DNA from: Candidatus Epulonipiscium sp.
GTDB taxonomy: Bacteria; Bacillota; Clostridia; Lachnospirales; Cellulosilyticaceae
NCBI GenBank assembly: GCA_012518255.1
Contig: JAAYSX010000030.1
Location: forward strand, 1-64,000
Direction: 5' to 3'
Length of the DNA: 64,000 nt
Part shown: in pieces, positions 26,167 through 34,802 of the stretch
How positions within the stretch are numbered: the stretch's first letter is position 1
Layout of the letters: each line of letters starts with the position of its first letter
Position numbers and translations under genes: made by a program
The notes under the pieces: generated by a model
Databases searched by the model: none
What the model was told of the DNA's origin: nothing
Seen by the model: only the letters and a program-made list of their open reading frames with translations

Positions 26167-26727
26167 ATGAAAACATTAGTATTTTTTGGAGCAGCAAGAC
26201 GTAAAGGACATACAAAAGCAATGGTAGATTTACTTATAGAACATCTAGATGGAGAAGTAGAAATTATAGATGCATATAGGGAGCCGGTTAAGCCGTGTAT
26301 AGACTGCAGATACTGCTGGCGCGTAAATGGATGTAGCATTAAGGATGATATGCAGGATATATATAAGAAAATTGAAGAAGCGGATAATGTTGTATTCGCA
26401 TCACCAATATATTTCCACTCAATTACAGGCCCACTTAAGACTATGATTGATAGACTTCAAGTATATTGGGCAGCCCATGTTAGAAAAGATAAGCCAGAGG
26501 GATTCCAAAGAAAAGGTGCAATGTTATTAGTAGGTGGGGCACCTGACTTCGAAGATCAATTCTTAGGTGGAGACATAGTATTAAGAAATGTATTTAATGA
26601 CATAAATGCGGAAAATTTAGGTATGGTTACTTTAGCAAATTCAGATGTTGATTCAATTGATAGTAGACCAGAGGTAAAAGAGGAAATTATCGCATTAGCT
26701 AAAAAGATGAATGAAGCAAACAAATAA
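26167..26727 (+). CDS. Iron-sulfur flavoprotein (Isf-like) NAD(P)H:FMN oxidoreductase
   Basis: A 186-residue flavodoxin-fold protein of the NADPH-dependent FMN reductase superfamily. The FMN phosphate loop region is GAARRKGHTKAM at 8-19, and SPIYFHSITGPLKTMIDR is the second flavin-binding segment. A compact cysteine motif C44-x2-C47-x2-C50-x5-C56 has the spacing seen in the iron-sulfur flavoprotein Isf of methanogens, so a [4Fe-4S] cluster next to FMN is plausible. Such proteins pass electrons from ferredoxin or NAD(P)H. Here it may supply electrons to a ring reduction in the same operon; that role is inference. Confidence 0.78.
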   Translation: MKTLVFFGAARRKGHTKAMVDLLIEHLDGEVEIIDAYREPVKPCIDCRYCWRVNGCSIKDDMQDIYKKIEEADNVVFASPIYFHSITGPLKTMIDRLQVYWAAHVRKDKPEGFQRKGAMLLVGGAPDFEDQFLGGDIVLRNVFNDINAENLGMVTLANSDVDSIDSRPEVKEEIIALAKKMNEANK

Positions 26728-26762
26728 GTTTATAAGTTTGGAAATATAAAGGAGATGATAAA

Positions 26763-27494
26763 ATGCGTCTACAAGATAAAGTAGCAATTATAACAGGTGC
26801 AAGCTCAGGAATAGGTGAAGGGATAGCTAAAAGATTTATTAAGGAAGGTGCAAAGGTAGTAGGTTGTGGTATAGAAGATAGCTTAAACTTTGAAGATGCT
26901 AATGCTATTTATATACAAGCAGATTTAAGCAAATATGAAGCTACTACAAAGGTAGTAGAGGAAGCAGTTAAAAAATTCGGAAAAGTAGATATTTTAGTTA
27001 ACTGCGCTGGTATTACAGAGGTAGGATCACTTGAGACTACTACGCCGGAAGATTTTCAAAAACAATTCAGTGTTAATGTAAATGGTGTATTCCATATGTG
27101 TAAGGCTGCTATTGGAGAGCTTAAGAAACAAAAAGGTGCAGCTATTGTTAATATTGGATCAGATCTTGGGGTTAGGCCAATACCAGAAAGGGTTGCATAT
27201 TGCCCAAGTAAGGCAGCAGTTATTATGCTTACAAAATGTATAGCCACTGAATATGCACCTTATGTAAGAGCTAATTGTATACATCCTGGACTTGTTGAAA
27301 CACCTATGATTCAAGATAGAATTGATGGTAGCGATGATCCAGATGCATTTAGAGCTTCAATGGCAGATATATACCCGCTAAAGAGAATGGGAACAATTGA
27401 TGATATGGCTAATGCAGCAGTCTATTTAGCAAGTAGCGAAAGTTCATTTGTAACAGGGGAAAGCATAGGAGTATGCGGAGGAAGTTTAATATAA
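26763..27494 (+). CDS. Short-chain dehydrogenase/reductase in the Mch operon
   Basis: A 243-residue classical SDR. The nucleotide-binding TGASSGIG is at 11-18, NCAG at 80-83, and the catalytic residues are N107, S133, Y146 and K150 (YCPSK). The C-terminal HPGLVETPM and GSLI end are typical. These enzymes reduce carbonyl or, in the pteridine-reductase branch, C=N bonds using NAD(P)H. Position in an operon with an Mch homologue makes a pterin or reduced heterocycle a reasonable substrate guess, but sequence alone cannot separate it from 3-oxoacyl-ACP or sugar-alcohol reductases. AAGGAG precedes the start. Confidence 0.85.
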   Translation: MRLQDKVAIITGASSGIGEGIAKRFIKEGAKVVGCGIEDSLNFEDANAIYIQADLSKYEATTKVVEEAVKKFGKVDILVNCAGITEVGSLETTTPEDFQKQFSVNVNGVFHMCKAAIGELKKQKGAAIVNIGSDLGVRPIPERVAYCPSKAAVIMLTKCIATEYAPYVRANCIHPGLVETPMIQDRIDGSDDPDAFRASMADIYPLKRMGTIDDMANAAVYLASSESSFVTGESIGVCGGSLI

Positions 27495-27508
27495 GAAGGA
27501 GGAATAAT

Positions 27509-28465
27509 ATGGCTACATCACTAGAAAAAATGCCTTTACCTATAGAACAGGTAGGATTACAAAAAGTATACGAAAGTGAAACATTAAAAGATTTTGAAGT
27601 TAATACTTTAGATTCTCAAAAGGTGAAAGATGTATATGGTGAGCTTAAATTTGAAAAACTATATGATGATAGACCTTATACATTTACATCTTTAGTAACA
27701 TCATTAGATGGTAGGATTGCCTTTACAGATAACCCAGAAGGGCCAGTTATTTCAAGAGAAAACAGATGTGACCCAGATGGAGCTATGAGTGATTGGTGGC
27801 TTCTAAATCTTCTAAGAACAGTAAGTGATGGGGTTATGTTAGGTGCGGGAACCATGAATGCAGAAGCTAACTATACCTGTCATATTTTTGACCAGGAACT
27901 AGAAGATGCACGCATAGAAAAGGGCTTAAACCCAGTGCCATGGAATATAATTACTTCAATTGACGGCACAGATATACCATTTGATCACAGAATGTTTAAT
28001 GAAGAAGAAGTACCACTTATGATAAGTACATCTAAGACAGGTATTGATGTAATAGAGAAAAACATAAAAAATCCTTATATAATAATAGGTCCCCTTTCTA
28101 CTAAAGAAGATGTAACAGATGAAATGATTACAAAAATGAAAGAGGCAAAAGATAAGGTAATTGTTATTGCAACAGGAGATAAGCTTCCTGATTCAAAAGT
28201 AGCATTTTATCTACTTAAGAAATTTGGCATAGATAAACTGCTAGTAGAAACACCATCTTATATGCACTACCTAGTTGGGGAGCAGTTAATGGATGAATTA
28301 TTCTTTAATTACTCATGCTTATATATTGGTGGTAAGGCCTTAACTATAGGTGAATTTGGTAAGGAATTTACATCAGTAGAGCATCCTCATACAAGAATGC
28401 TCTCAATACATGCCCATAGTGATCATTTCTTTTACTTTAGACACAAACTTATATACAATAAATAA
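27509..28465 (+). CDS. RibD C-terminal / dihydrofolate-reductase-fold reductase
   Basis: A 318-residue protein. After an N-terminal extension of about 50 residues comes a RibD_C domain: YTFTSLVTSLDGRIAFTD, then NLLRTVSDGVMLGAGTMNAE and the nucleotide-binding region near KFGIDKLLVETPSYMHYLV, ending with a beta-strand tail. The family includes reductases of the ribosylamino-pyrimidine in riboflavin synthesis, and the wider DHFR fold includes dihydropterin reductases. No deaminase domain is attached and no rib genes are nearby. ATG 27509 follows AAGGAGG and is preferred over an upstream in-frame start at 27473, which overlaps the SDR gene. Substrate probably a pterin, purine or pyrimidine; unproven. 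Confidence 0.8.
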   Translation: MATSLEKMPLPIEQVGLQKVYESETLKDFEVNTLDSQKVKDVYGELKFEKLYDDRPYTFTSLVTSLDGRIAFTDNPEGPVISRENRCDPDGAMSDWWLLNLLRTVSDGVMLGAGTMNAEANYTCHIFDQELEDARIEKGLNPVPWNIITSIDGTDIPFDHRMFNEEEVPLMISTSKTGIDVIEKNIKNPYIIIGPLSTKEDVTDEMITKMKEAKDKVIVIATGDKLPDSKVAFYLLKKFGIDKLLVETPSYMHYLVGEQLMDELFFNYSCLYIGGKALTIGEFGKEFTSVEHPHTRMLSIHAHSDHFFYFRHKLIYNK

Positions 28466-28472
28466 AAACTTA

Positions 28473-28510
28473 AAAACCTTGAAATCTCTTGTGATTTCAA
28501 GGTTTTTGTT
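28473..28510. terminator. Bidirectional terminator between the Mch operon and the ROK gene
   Basis: AAAACCTTGAAATC (28473-28486) pairs perfectly with GATTTCAAGGTTTT (28493-28506). A-rich on one side and T-rich on the other, it can serve both convergent transcripts. Confidence 0.85.
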
Positions 28511-28524
28511 TTTATAAATAAATT

Positions 28525-29661
28525 TTAGCATAGATTTTTAAAGAAGTTAAGCCTACATATCTGTGAGGCCCCCATCAGGGGTGCCTTATCTCCTAAAAGT
28601 GATACCGAAATATCTTGAAAATTAGTGATAGGTAGTACAATAAGGCTATGAATATCATGTATAAGTTCAGGCATAGCGGATATAAGCTTAGAGTTTATAA
28701 TAATATGTTCACAGTTAAGAATAAAAATTAGGTTAGTTATTCCGATAGCCATATATTTGGTAAATAAGTCTAGCACCTCCAAGGCATAAGGATTTTCATT
28801 TTTAGCAAGTGATATAAATTCATCTATATCCTTGACATCCATATGCTTGTTTATATGTTTAAGCATAGATTTGCTTGAGCAAAATTGTTCCCAACAACCA
28901 TATTTTCCACATGTACACTGCTCATTGTAATTAAAATCTATAATATGGTGGCCTATGGAGTTAGCAAATCCTAAAAACCCCCTAATAAGTTTATTATTAG
29001 ATATAATACCACCAGTTATAACATCATCAACAGTTATTACAACAAGCTCCTTATAATTAGGATTTAAGTGGTGCTCGGCCATGGCAGAATAGTTCCCATC
29101 ATTATCCACATACACAGGGACCTTAAACTTGGCCTCTAACATATTTTTGATATTAATATTCATCCATTTAAGATCAGGGATAAAACGGATTATGCCTTCT
29201 AAATCTACAACACCCCTAACAGCTACACTAATACCCACAAGCCCATAAGTAGATGGAGGTAAACAGTTAATTATATCATCCAATATATCGCAAAGATCAG
29301 CAAATACATCTTCAAAATTATTAGTTTCAATAGGAAGATGGTAGGTATGTACGGGTTTTAGATTGATATCAGATAACATGATATTAATAACTGAAACATT
29401 AAGGTCAATTGCTATTACAAAGCCAATATTTTCCCTGAGTGTTAAAATAATTGGTTTCCTACCACCAGTTGATTCGCCGGTTATCCCTTCCTCAATAAGC
29501 TTATCTTCTATAAGCTCTTTAACTATAGTAGATACAGTAGCCTTGTTAAGGCTGGTTATATTTGCAATATCAGCCCTTGAAACATTTTTATACTCTATAA
29601 TAGTGTTTAATATAGTAAGTTTGTTTAAAGAACGAATATCTTTAGTTTCACGAATGTCCAT
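28525..29661 (-). CDS. ROK-family transcriptional regulator
   Basis: A 378-residue protein of the NagC/XylR type. The N-terminal MarR-like winged helix (about 10-65) shows SRADIANITSLNKATVSTIVKEL. The ROK domain follows, with the zinc-binding signature CTCGKYGCWEQFC at about 248-260. The catalytic GE-x-GH of sugar kinases is replaced by NSIGH, so it should be a regulator without kinase activity. It is convergent with the Mch operon and divergent from the CAP gene; either may be a target. ROK regulators usually bind sugars, but the altered pocket leaves the ligand open. Confidence 0.87.
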   Translation of the reverse strand: MDIRETKDIRSLNKLTILNTIIEYKNVSRADIANITSLNKATVSTIVKELIEDKLIEEGITGESTGGRKPIILTLRENIGFVIAIDLNVSVINIMLSDINLKPVHTYHLPIETNNFEDVFADLCDILDDIINCLPPSTYGLVGISVAVRGVVDLEGIIRFIPDLKWMNINIKNMLEAKFKVPVYVDNDGNYSAMAEHHLNPNYKELVVITVDDVITGGIISNNKLIRGFLGFANSIGHHIIDFNYNEQCTCGKYGCWEQFCSSKSMLKHINKHMDVKDIDEFISLAKNENPYALEVLDLFTKYMAIGITNLIFILNCEHIIINSKLISAMPELIHDIHSLIVLPITNFQDISVSLLGDKAPLMGASQICRLNFFKNLC

Positions 29662-29753
29662 AAGTCACCTTTCCTAATCTATTGTTCACCTATATATTTT
29701 AACAAGAAAAAGAAGATATGGCTAGGAGTTTAGGGGAAATATATCTGAGATAA

Positions 29754-29762
29754 TGGTATAAT
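29754..29762 (+). promoter_or_regulatory. Extended -10 promoter of the CAP-domain gene
   Basis: TGG-TATAAT about 40 bp before the start codon; no clear -35 box. The same ATGGTATAAT arrangement precedes the chemoreceptor at 3572. Confidence 0.5.
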
Positions 29763-29801
29763 ATAATAAAAAAGACTAGGAACCTGTAAGGAAGTGAAAA
29801 T

Positions 29802-30968
29802 ATGAAAAAGAAGCTAAAGAGATTGATAATTAATGGTGTATTTCTTTGCGCACTAAGTAGCAAAAGTTTTAGTGTGCAAGCTAAAGAGACTCAAATAGAA
29901 CTAAATTTTGAAAATATATGGGGAGTTAATCCTATAGTTGAAAATGGGACAAGCCTGGTGCCCTTAAGAAGTATAGGAGACTTACTAGGTGCAAATATAG
30001 ACTGGGATAAGGATAGCCAAACAATTACAATTAGGCAAGAAGGTGTTACCAATATACTTACAATAGATAAGAAGTTAGCTTATAAGTATAATAATGATGA
30101 AAAAAAAGAAATCCAGCTTAGCTTAGCCCCACAATTGATAAATCATACTACATATGTTCCATTAAGATATATTGCAGAAAGCTTAGATGTTAAGGTGGAT
30201 TGGGACCAAAATAATAAAAAAATTAAATTACTTGAGCCATTTAACTATAAAAATTATAAGATATATTTAGGAGACAGCATAGAAAAAGCAGTATCATCGT
30301 TAGGAGAAGCAAGCTTTACTATGAAAGATGAGAAGTATGATTATTTATTTTATGTAGATGATTATGAAAACGTGTTAATAATCTATAGTGATAATAATGC
30401 GGTTAAGGGTTTTACCAGTAATGCAAGAACTATGAAATTTAGGGATATTACAAATGGTAGCAATAATACTATTAATGCACCTGGCCTAACTATTGTTAGG
30501 GACCAACATGATGGTGATAAAATTGCTGTTATGAGCTACAACACCAATAGTACAGTGCCCCTTACTGGGGAAGCACTTATGTGCAATGAAAGGATTATAT
30601 TTGAATTAACAAATGGTTTTAGGGCCCATAATAATAAATCTCCACTTAAATATAGTAGTGTAATTTCAAATGTAGCGCGTAATCACTCTAAAGATATGGC
30701 TGATAATAATTATTTTTCCCATACTAGCTTAGATGGAAGGTCCATGAGCACAAGATTAAATGAGGGGGGAATTAACTGGGGTAGATGCGGTGAAAATATA
30801 GCAGCTGGTAATGGATCAGGGATTTTAGTCTTTGGTCAGTGGCTCAATTCCTTAGGACACCGTAATAATATGCTTGGCCAAGATGGTGAATTGGGAATTG
30901 GTAGTGCCTATAACCCAGATAGCAAATATAGATATTATCATACTCAGAACTTTGTATTAAGACGTTAG
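29802..30968 (+). CDS. Secreted CAP/SCP-domain protein with copper-amine-oxidase-like stalk domain
   Basis: A 388-residue exported protein. A signal peptide occupies about 1-27 (cleavage near SVQA-K). Two halves of a stalk domain (Cu_amine_oxidN1) follow: SLVPLRSIGDLLGANIDWD and TYVPLRYIAESLDVKVDWD. A CAP-associated region (about 150-215) then leads to a CAP/SCP domain (about 255-385) with NHSKDMADNNYFSHTS, GENIAAG and LGHRNNML, including the usual His/Glu cavity residues. These proteins are common on the surface of clostridia; a cell-wall or spore-coat-linked role is likely but not defined. GGAAGTG precedes the start. Confidence 0.9.
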   Translation: MKKKLKRLIINGVFLCALSSKSFSVQAKETQIELNFENIWGVNPIVENGTSLVPLRSIGDLLGANIDWDKDSQTITIRQEGVTNILTIDKKLAYKYNNDEKKEIQLSLAPQLINHTTYVPLRYIAESLDVKVDWDQNNKKIKLLEPFNYKNYKIYLGDSIEKAVSSLGEASFTMKDEKYDYLFYVDDYENVLIIYSDNNAVKGFTSNARTMKFRDITNGSNNTINAPGLTIVRDQHDGDKIAVMSYNTNSTVPLTGEALMCNERIIFELTNGFRAHNNKSPLKYSSVISNVARNHSKDMADNNYFSHTSLDGRSMSTRLNEGGINWGRCGENIAAGNGSGILVFGQWLNSLGHRNNMLGQDGELGIGSAYNPDSKYRYYHTQNFVLRR

Positions 30969-31023
30969 ATTTTTGAATTAGAAAATAATTATATTTTTCA
31001 AAAGGGGTGACTAAATAGCAGTT

Positions 31024-32547
31024 ATGAAAAATAGGACTTATATAGCAATTGATTTAAAATCATTCTATGCCTCTGTTGAGTGCATAGAAAGGGGACTTGA
31101 TCCTTTAACTACAAATCTTGTTGTGGCGGATGCAAGTAGAACGGAAAAAACCATATGCCTTGCAGTTTCACCATCCTTAAGATCTTACGGGATTTCAAGT
31201 AGGGCAAGATTATTTGAAGTAATTCAAAGTGTAAAACAGATAAACGCATCAAGGTTAAGTAAGGCGCCAGGTGGGAAGTTCACAGGTAGTTCATATAAGC
31301 ATAAGCAATTAAAAGAATCACCAGATCTTTCCCTTGATTATATAGCGGCCCCGCCTAGGATGGCATATTATATAGAATATAGTACACGGATTTATAATAT
31401 TTACTTAAAATATATTGCACCTGAAGATATCCATGTATATTCTATAGATGAAGTATTTATGGATGTTACAAATTATCTAAAGACATATAATTTATCAGCT
31501 AAAGAGTTAACTACTAAAATAATCCTAGATGTACTTAATACTACAGGAATAACAGCGACTGCTGGTATTGGTAGCAACTTATACCTAGCTAAAATTGCTA
31601 TGGATATAGGGGCTAAGAAGACCCCAACTGATGAAAATGGGGTTCAAGTGGCCAAGCTAGACGAAATGACTTATAGAAAAGAGTTTTGGTCTCATAGACC
31701 TATTACAGATTTTTGGAGGGTTGGCAAAGGTTATGCTAAAAGATTAGAAAAAGAAGGTTTATATACAATGGGGGATATTGCAAGATGTTCAATTGGCAAG
31801 CCTAATGAGTATTATAATGAAGATTTATTATATGATCTATTTGGTGTTAATGCAGAGCTGTTAATAGACCATGCCTGGGGATGGGAACCTTGTACTATAG
31901 CAGATATAAAATCTTACAAACCAGAAGCAAAAAGTATAGGCTCGGGTCAAGTGCTCGAAAGTGCCTATACCTATGAAAAGACCAAACTAATAGTATGGGA
32001 AATGGCTGACTTATTATCACTGGATTTAGTTGATAAAAGACTAGTAACAAATCAAATTGTTTTAACCATAGGTTATGATATTGATAATCTAAAAAATCCC
32101 CATATAAGAAGAAAATATAAGGGAGAAATTACTAAAGATCCCTATGGCCGTAGCATCCCAAAATCATCCAGTGGTAGAATAAACTTAGATAGGCATACCT
32201 CATCAACTAAGCTTATCATAGATGCTTCAATGGAGTTGTTCGAAAGAATTGTAGATAAAAATCTTCTGGTAAGAAGGGTTAATATATCGGCAAGTAGAGT
32301 TATAGATGAAAATGAAGTTGAGATAGAAGATAGGAATAAACAGCTAGATCTATTTACAGATTATAGTGAAGAGGACAAAGAAAAAAATAAAGAAAAAATC
32401 CAATTAGAACGTGAAAGGAAAATGCAGGAAACTATACTAGAGCTTAAGAAGAAATATGGTAAGAACACAGTTCTAAAAGGTGTAAATTTAGAAGAAGGAG
32501 CCACCACGCAGAAAAGGAATAAACGTATAGGAGGGCATAAGGCATGA
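31024..32547 (+). CDS. Y-family DNA polymerase (UmuC/UvrX type)
   Basis: A 507-residue translesion polymerase. The palm motif YIAIDLKSFYASVECIERG and catalytic YSIDEVFMDVT carry the metal-binding acidic residues (D9 and the DE pair). Helix-hairpin-helix and little-finger regions follow, and the C-terminus is a charged tail of about 70 residues. It overlaps the next gene, a YolD-like protein, by 4 nt. That UvrX-YolD-like pairing is common on Bacillus and clostridial chromosomes and plasmids. No LexA box was found upstream. The ribosome binding site (AAAGGGGTG) is rather far (about 15 nt), so translation may be weak or start elsewhere. Confidence 0.9.
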   Translation: MKNRTYIAIDLKSFYASVECIERGLDPLTTNLVVADASRTEKTICLAVSPSLRSYGISSRARLFEVIQSVKQINASRLSKAPGGKFTGSSYKHKQLKESPDLSLDYIAAPPRMAYYIEYSTRIYNIYLKYIAPEDIHVYSIDEVFMDVTNYLKTYNLSAKELTTKIILDVLNTTGITATAGIGSNLYLAKIAMDIGAKKTPTDENGVQVAKLDEMTYRKEFWSHRPITDFWRVGKGYAKRLEKEGLYTMGDIARCSIGKPNEYYNEDLLYDLFGVNAELLIDHAWGWEPCTIADIKSYKPEAKSIGSGQVLESAYTYEKTKLIVWEMADLLSLDLVDKRLVTNQIVLTIGYDIDNLKNPHIRRKYKGEITKDPYGRSIPKSSSGRINLDRHTSSTKLIIDASMELFERIVDKNLLVRRVNISASRVIDENEVEIEDRNKQLDLFTDYSEEDKEKNKEKIQLERERKMQETILELKKKYGKNTVLKGVNLEEGATTQKRNKRIGGHKA

Positions 32548-32954
32548 CTAATGAATATGAAGACATTATCCATATGCCAAGGCATATCTCCAATAAAAGG
32601 AAACCTATGCCAATGATAAGTAGGGCAGCCCAGTTCTCTCCCTTTGCTGCCCTTACAGGCCATGAAGAGGCAGTCAAGGAAACTGCAAGGAAGACAGAGA
32701 AAAGGATTGAACTAGATGAACATATGAAAAAAATACTAGACGATAAACTAAAAGGTTTGCTTGATAAAAACAAAGAAAACATAAGTATAAAAATAAAGTA
32801 TTTTAAGCCTGATAATAAAAAAGATGGAGGAGCTTATGTTACCTATAGGGGGACGGTTAACAAGATAGATCAATATAGGCGAATTATTCATATGGATAAT
32901 AATAAGTTAATTCCAATGGACGAAATTATAAATATTGAAGAGATAGATTTTTAG
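32544..32954 (+). CDS. YolD-like protein
   Basis: A 136-residue protein of the YolD-like family (PF08863). The N-terminal MPRHISNKRKPMPMISRAAQFSPFAAL is followed by a helical stretch and a small beta-barrel ending YRRIIHMDNNKLIPMDEIINIE, the typical family tail. It is translationally coupled to the Y-family polymerase upstream (ATGA overlap). Members accompany UvrX/UmuC-like polymerases and are thought to modulate them, by analogy with UmuD; no catalytic motif is present. Confidence 0.87.
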   Translation: MTNEYEDIIHMPRHISNKRKPMPMISRAAQFSPFAALTGHEEAVKETARKTEKRIELDEHMKKILDDKLKGLLDKNKENISIKIKYFKPDNKKDGGAYVTYRGTVNKIDQYRRIIHMDNNKLIPMDEIINIEEIDF

Positions 32955-32966
32955 TCAGTAATTTAC

Positions 32967-33455
32967 TTAATTATTAGTCTTGTTTTTCCAGGATAAATAA
33001 TGAAGGTTCTTTATTTTTTCAGCTAGCTCAGGAGCAGGACCATCTACGGTGGTGTCCCTAATAACATCTTCAATAGGAAGGTTACGGACTCGAGGTAGCT
33101 TAGCACCTATTTCATTAAGCCATTCTACTAATTGGGTAGATGAGCTTGCATAAACAATTCTACCTAGACCAACCCAGCCATGTGCCGCTGAACACATAGG
33201 GCAATGTTCACCGGAAGTATATACTGTTGCCCCTTTTCTTTCTTCAGGTGTCATATTTTCAGCTGCCCATCTTGCTAATGCAAATTCTGGATGTTGTGTA
33301 TGGTCACCGCTAGCAACGCGATTATGGTCTTCCTTAAGCACCTTACCATTAGCAGAAACAAGTACTGAGCCGAAAGGTTCATCACCTTTATTTAACGCGA
33401 TTTCAGCAAGTTCAACACAACGTTTGAGATGTTTTAAATCTAAATCATTTATCAT
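32967..33455 (-). CDS. Nucleoside/guanine deaminase-like zinc enzyme
   Basis: A 162-residue member of the cytidine/deoxycytidylate deaminase superfamily. Zinc and catalytic residues are H55-P-E57 (a HxE variant) and C85-P-M-C88. These enzymes hydrolytically deaminate guanine, cytosine or adenine-type bases in the cytoplasm. Length and overall layout resemble single-domain guanine or nucleoside deaminases more than tRNA deaminase TadA. AAGGAGG precedes the start. The gene stands alone; a link to the purine-type permeases 5-10 kb away is possible but only a guess. Confidence 0.82.
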   Translation of the reverse strand: MINDLDLKHLKRCVELAEIALNKGDEPFGSVLVSANGKVLKEDHNRVASGDHTQHPEFALARWAAENMTPEERKGATVYTSGEHCPMCSAAHGWVGLGRIVYASSSTQLVEWLNEIGAKLPRVRNLPIEDVIRDTTVDGPAPELAEKIKNLHYLSWKNKTNN

Positions 33456-33596
33456 AATAATTACCTCCTTGTTTTACTTCACTTATTTGTATTATAGCAC
33501 AAATCCTAGAAATAACACTGTTTGTGTCACAAAAACAACTTCTAAGCATAATATAAACTAAGAAATAAATTATATTTAGGGAGGTCGTGTATAAGT

Positions 33597-34601
33597 ATGG
33601 GATACTATGATTGTGATTGTTGGGGAAATTGTGAATATGGTTGCGAAAGTGGATGTCAATATCAGGATGAAGGTCTAGACGAAAGGTGCCAGTGTGTATG
33701 CAGAGGTCCAAGAGGTCCCCGTGGTCCAAAAGGGGATCCGGGAGAGAGAGGGCCTAGGGGGAGAAGGGGGCCGGTAGGCCCAGCAGGTCCAGAAGGCCCA
33801 GAAGGCCCAGTAGGTCCAGCAGGTCCATTTGGGCCACAGGGTCCCAAGGGAGATCCAGGCCCAGCAGGTCCAGAAGGCCCGGCAGGTCCAGCAGGCCCAG
33901 CAGGCCCAGCAGGCCCAGAAGGTTCAGAAGGCCCAGCAGGTTCAGAAGGCCCAGTAGGTCCGGCAGGCCCAGAAGGTCCGGCAGGCCCAATAGGCCCGGC
34001 AGGCCCAGAAGGTCCGGCAGGTCCAATAGGTCCAGAAGGCCCAATAGGCCCAGAAGGTCCAGTAGGTCCGGCAGGTTCAGAAGGCCCAGCAGGTCCAGAA
34101 GGCCCAGAAGGTCCGGCAGGCCCAGAAGGTCCGGCAGGCCCAGTAGGTCCAGAAGGTCCAGCAAATGGCCTTAATGCATACGGTAATGTCTATAGAGAAG
34201 GAACACAAGAACTTAATATAGAAGAAGCAACGGATAGGGTGCTGATAGAGTTTAATGGTAGTAACCATTTAACAGGCATGAACTTAACAACACCAATGAT
34301 GGTTGAAATTACGTCTGAGGGTATATATGAGATAGAATTTACAGCTTATTTTACACTAACTTCGGGTTCTGGGCAAACAGCAACATTTGCTATTGGACTA
34401 GATAATGTACCAGTAGAGGGTGGCGAATTCACAAGGCAAATACAAGTATTTGAAGAAATTCAAATATATACAGGTAGTGTAATTACAGCCGTACCAGCTG
34501 GAGGACAAATACAGTTGATATTTTCAGCATCAGGGGCTATGACAGCTAGTATTGTAGGTACTGATGTAACAGCGTATTTGGTAATAAAAAAACTAGACTA
34601 G
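33597..34601 (+). CDS. Collagen-like (BclA-type) exosporium/surface protein
   Basis: A 334-residue protein. A Cys-rich head (residues 1-40, eight or so Cys) is followed by an uninterrupted Gly-Pro-X collagen-like region (about 41-188), then a beta-rich C-terminal domain of about 140 residues like the trimerising C1q/TNF-like caps of BclA proteins. Such proteins form the hair-like nap of the exosporium of spore formers. There is no classical signal peptide, also typical of spore-surface BclA proteins. The DNA of the repeat is GC-rich relative to the rest of the window. GGGAGG lies upstream of ATG 33597. A hairpin terminator follows. Confidence 0.88.
   Translation: MGYYDCDCWGNCEYGCESGCQYQDEGLDERCQCVCRGPRGPRGPKGDPGERGPRGRRGPVGPAGPEGPEGPVGPAGPFGPQGPKGDPGPAGPEGPAGPAGPAGPAGPEGSEGPAGSEGPVGPAGPEGPAGPIGPAGPEGPAGPIGPEGPIGPEGPVGPAGSEGPAGPEGPEGPAGPEGPAGPVGPEGPANGLNAYGNVYREGTQELNIEEATDRVLIEFNGSNHLTGMNLTTPMMVEITSEGIYEIEFTAYFTLTSGSGQTATFAIGLDNVPVEGGEFTRQIQVFEEIQIYTGSVITAVPAGGQIQLIFSASGAMTASIVGTDVTAYLVIKKLD
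33705..34168 (+). repeat. 9-bp tandem codon repeats encoding the collagen region
   Basis: Near-identical units such as GGCCCAGCAGGTCCAGAA recur, encoding Gly-Pro-Ala / Gly-Pro-Glu / Gly-Pro-Val triplets. The array is prone to length change by recombination or slippage. The leucine-rich reading frames on the opposite strand are artefacts of this repeat. Confidence 0.9.
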
Positions 34602-34614
34602 AAAATAATATATC

Positions 34615-34650
34615 TTAAGGGGAGGCTAGGAAGAACTAGTCTCCCTTTAT
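34615..34650 (+). terminator. Hairpin terminator after the collagen-like gene
   Basis: AAGGGGAG-G-CTAG pairs with CTAG-T-CTCCCTTT around GAAGAA; T tail short (TTTATTA). Confidence 0.65.
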
Positions 34651-34802
34651 TAATCTACATAAAAATAGAAACAATCGGATTTTGTATATAAAATTACCAT
34701 TAATACAAATAATATAGAATGCTTGACTTTAAAAAATATATATTATAAGATTTGCCATATGCATTGGGCTAAAAGGGCCCTGTATAGAAATGGAGGAAGA
34801 TT

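Noticed and set aside
30969..31023. LexA/SOS box before the Y-family polymerase
   Set aside because: No CGAAC-N4-GTTCG-like sequence in the short upstream region.
33754..34164. Leucine-rich proteins on the minus strand of the collagen gene
   Set aside because: They are reverse-frame translations of the GPx codon repeat with no ribosome binding site or independent composition.
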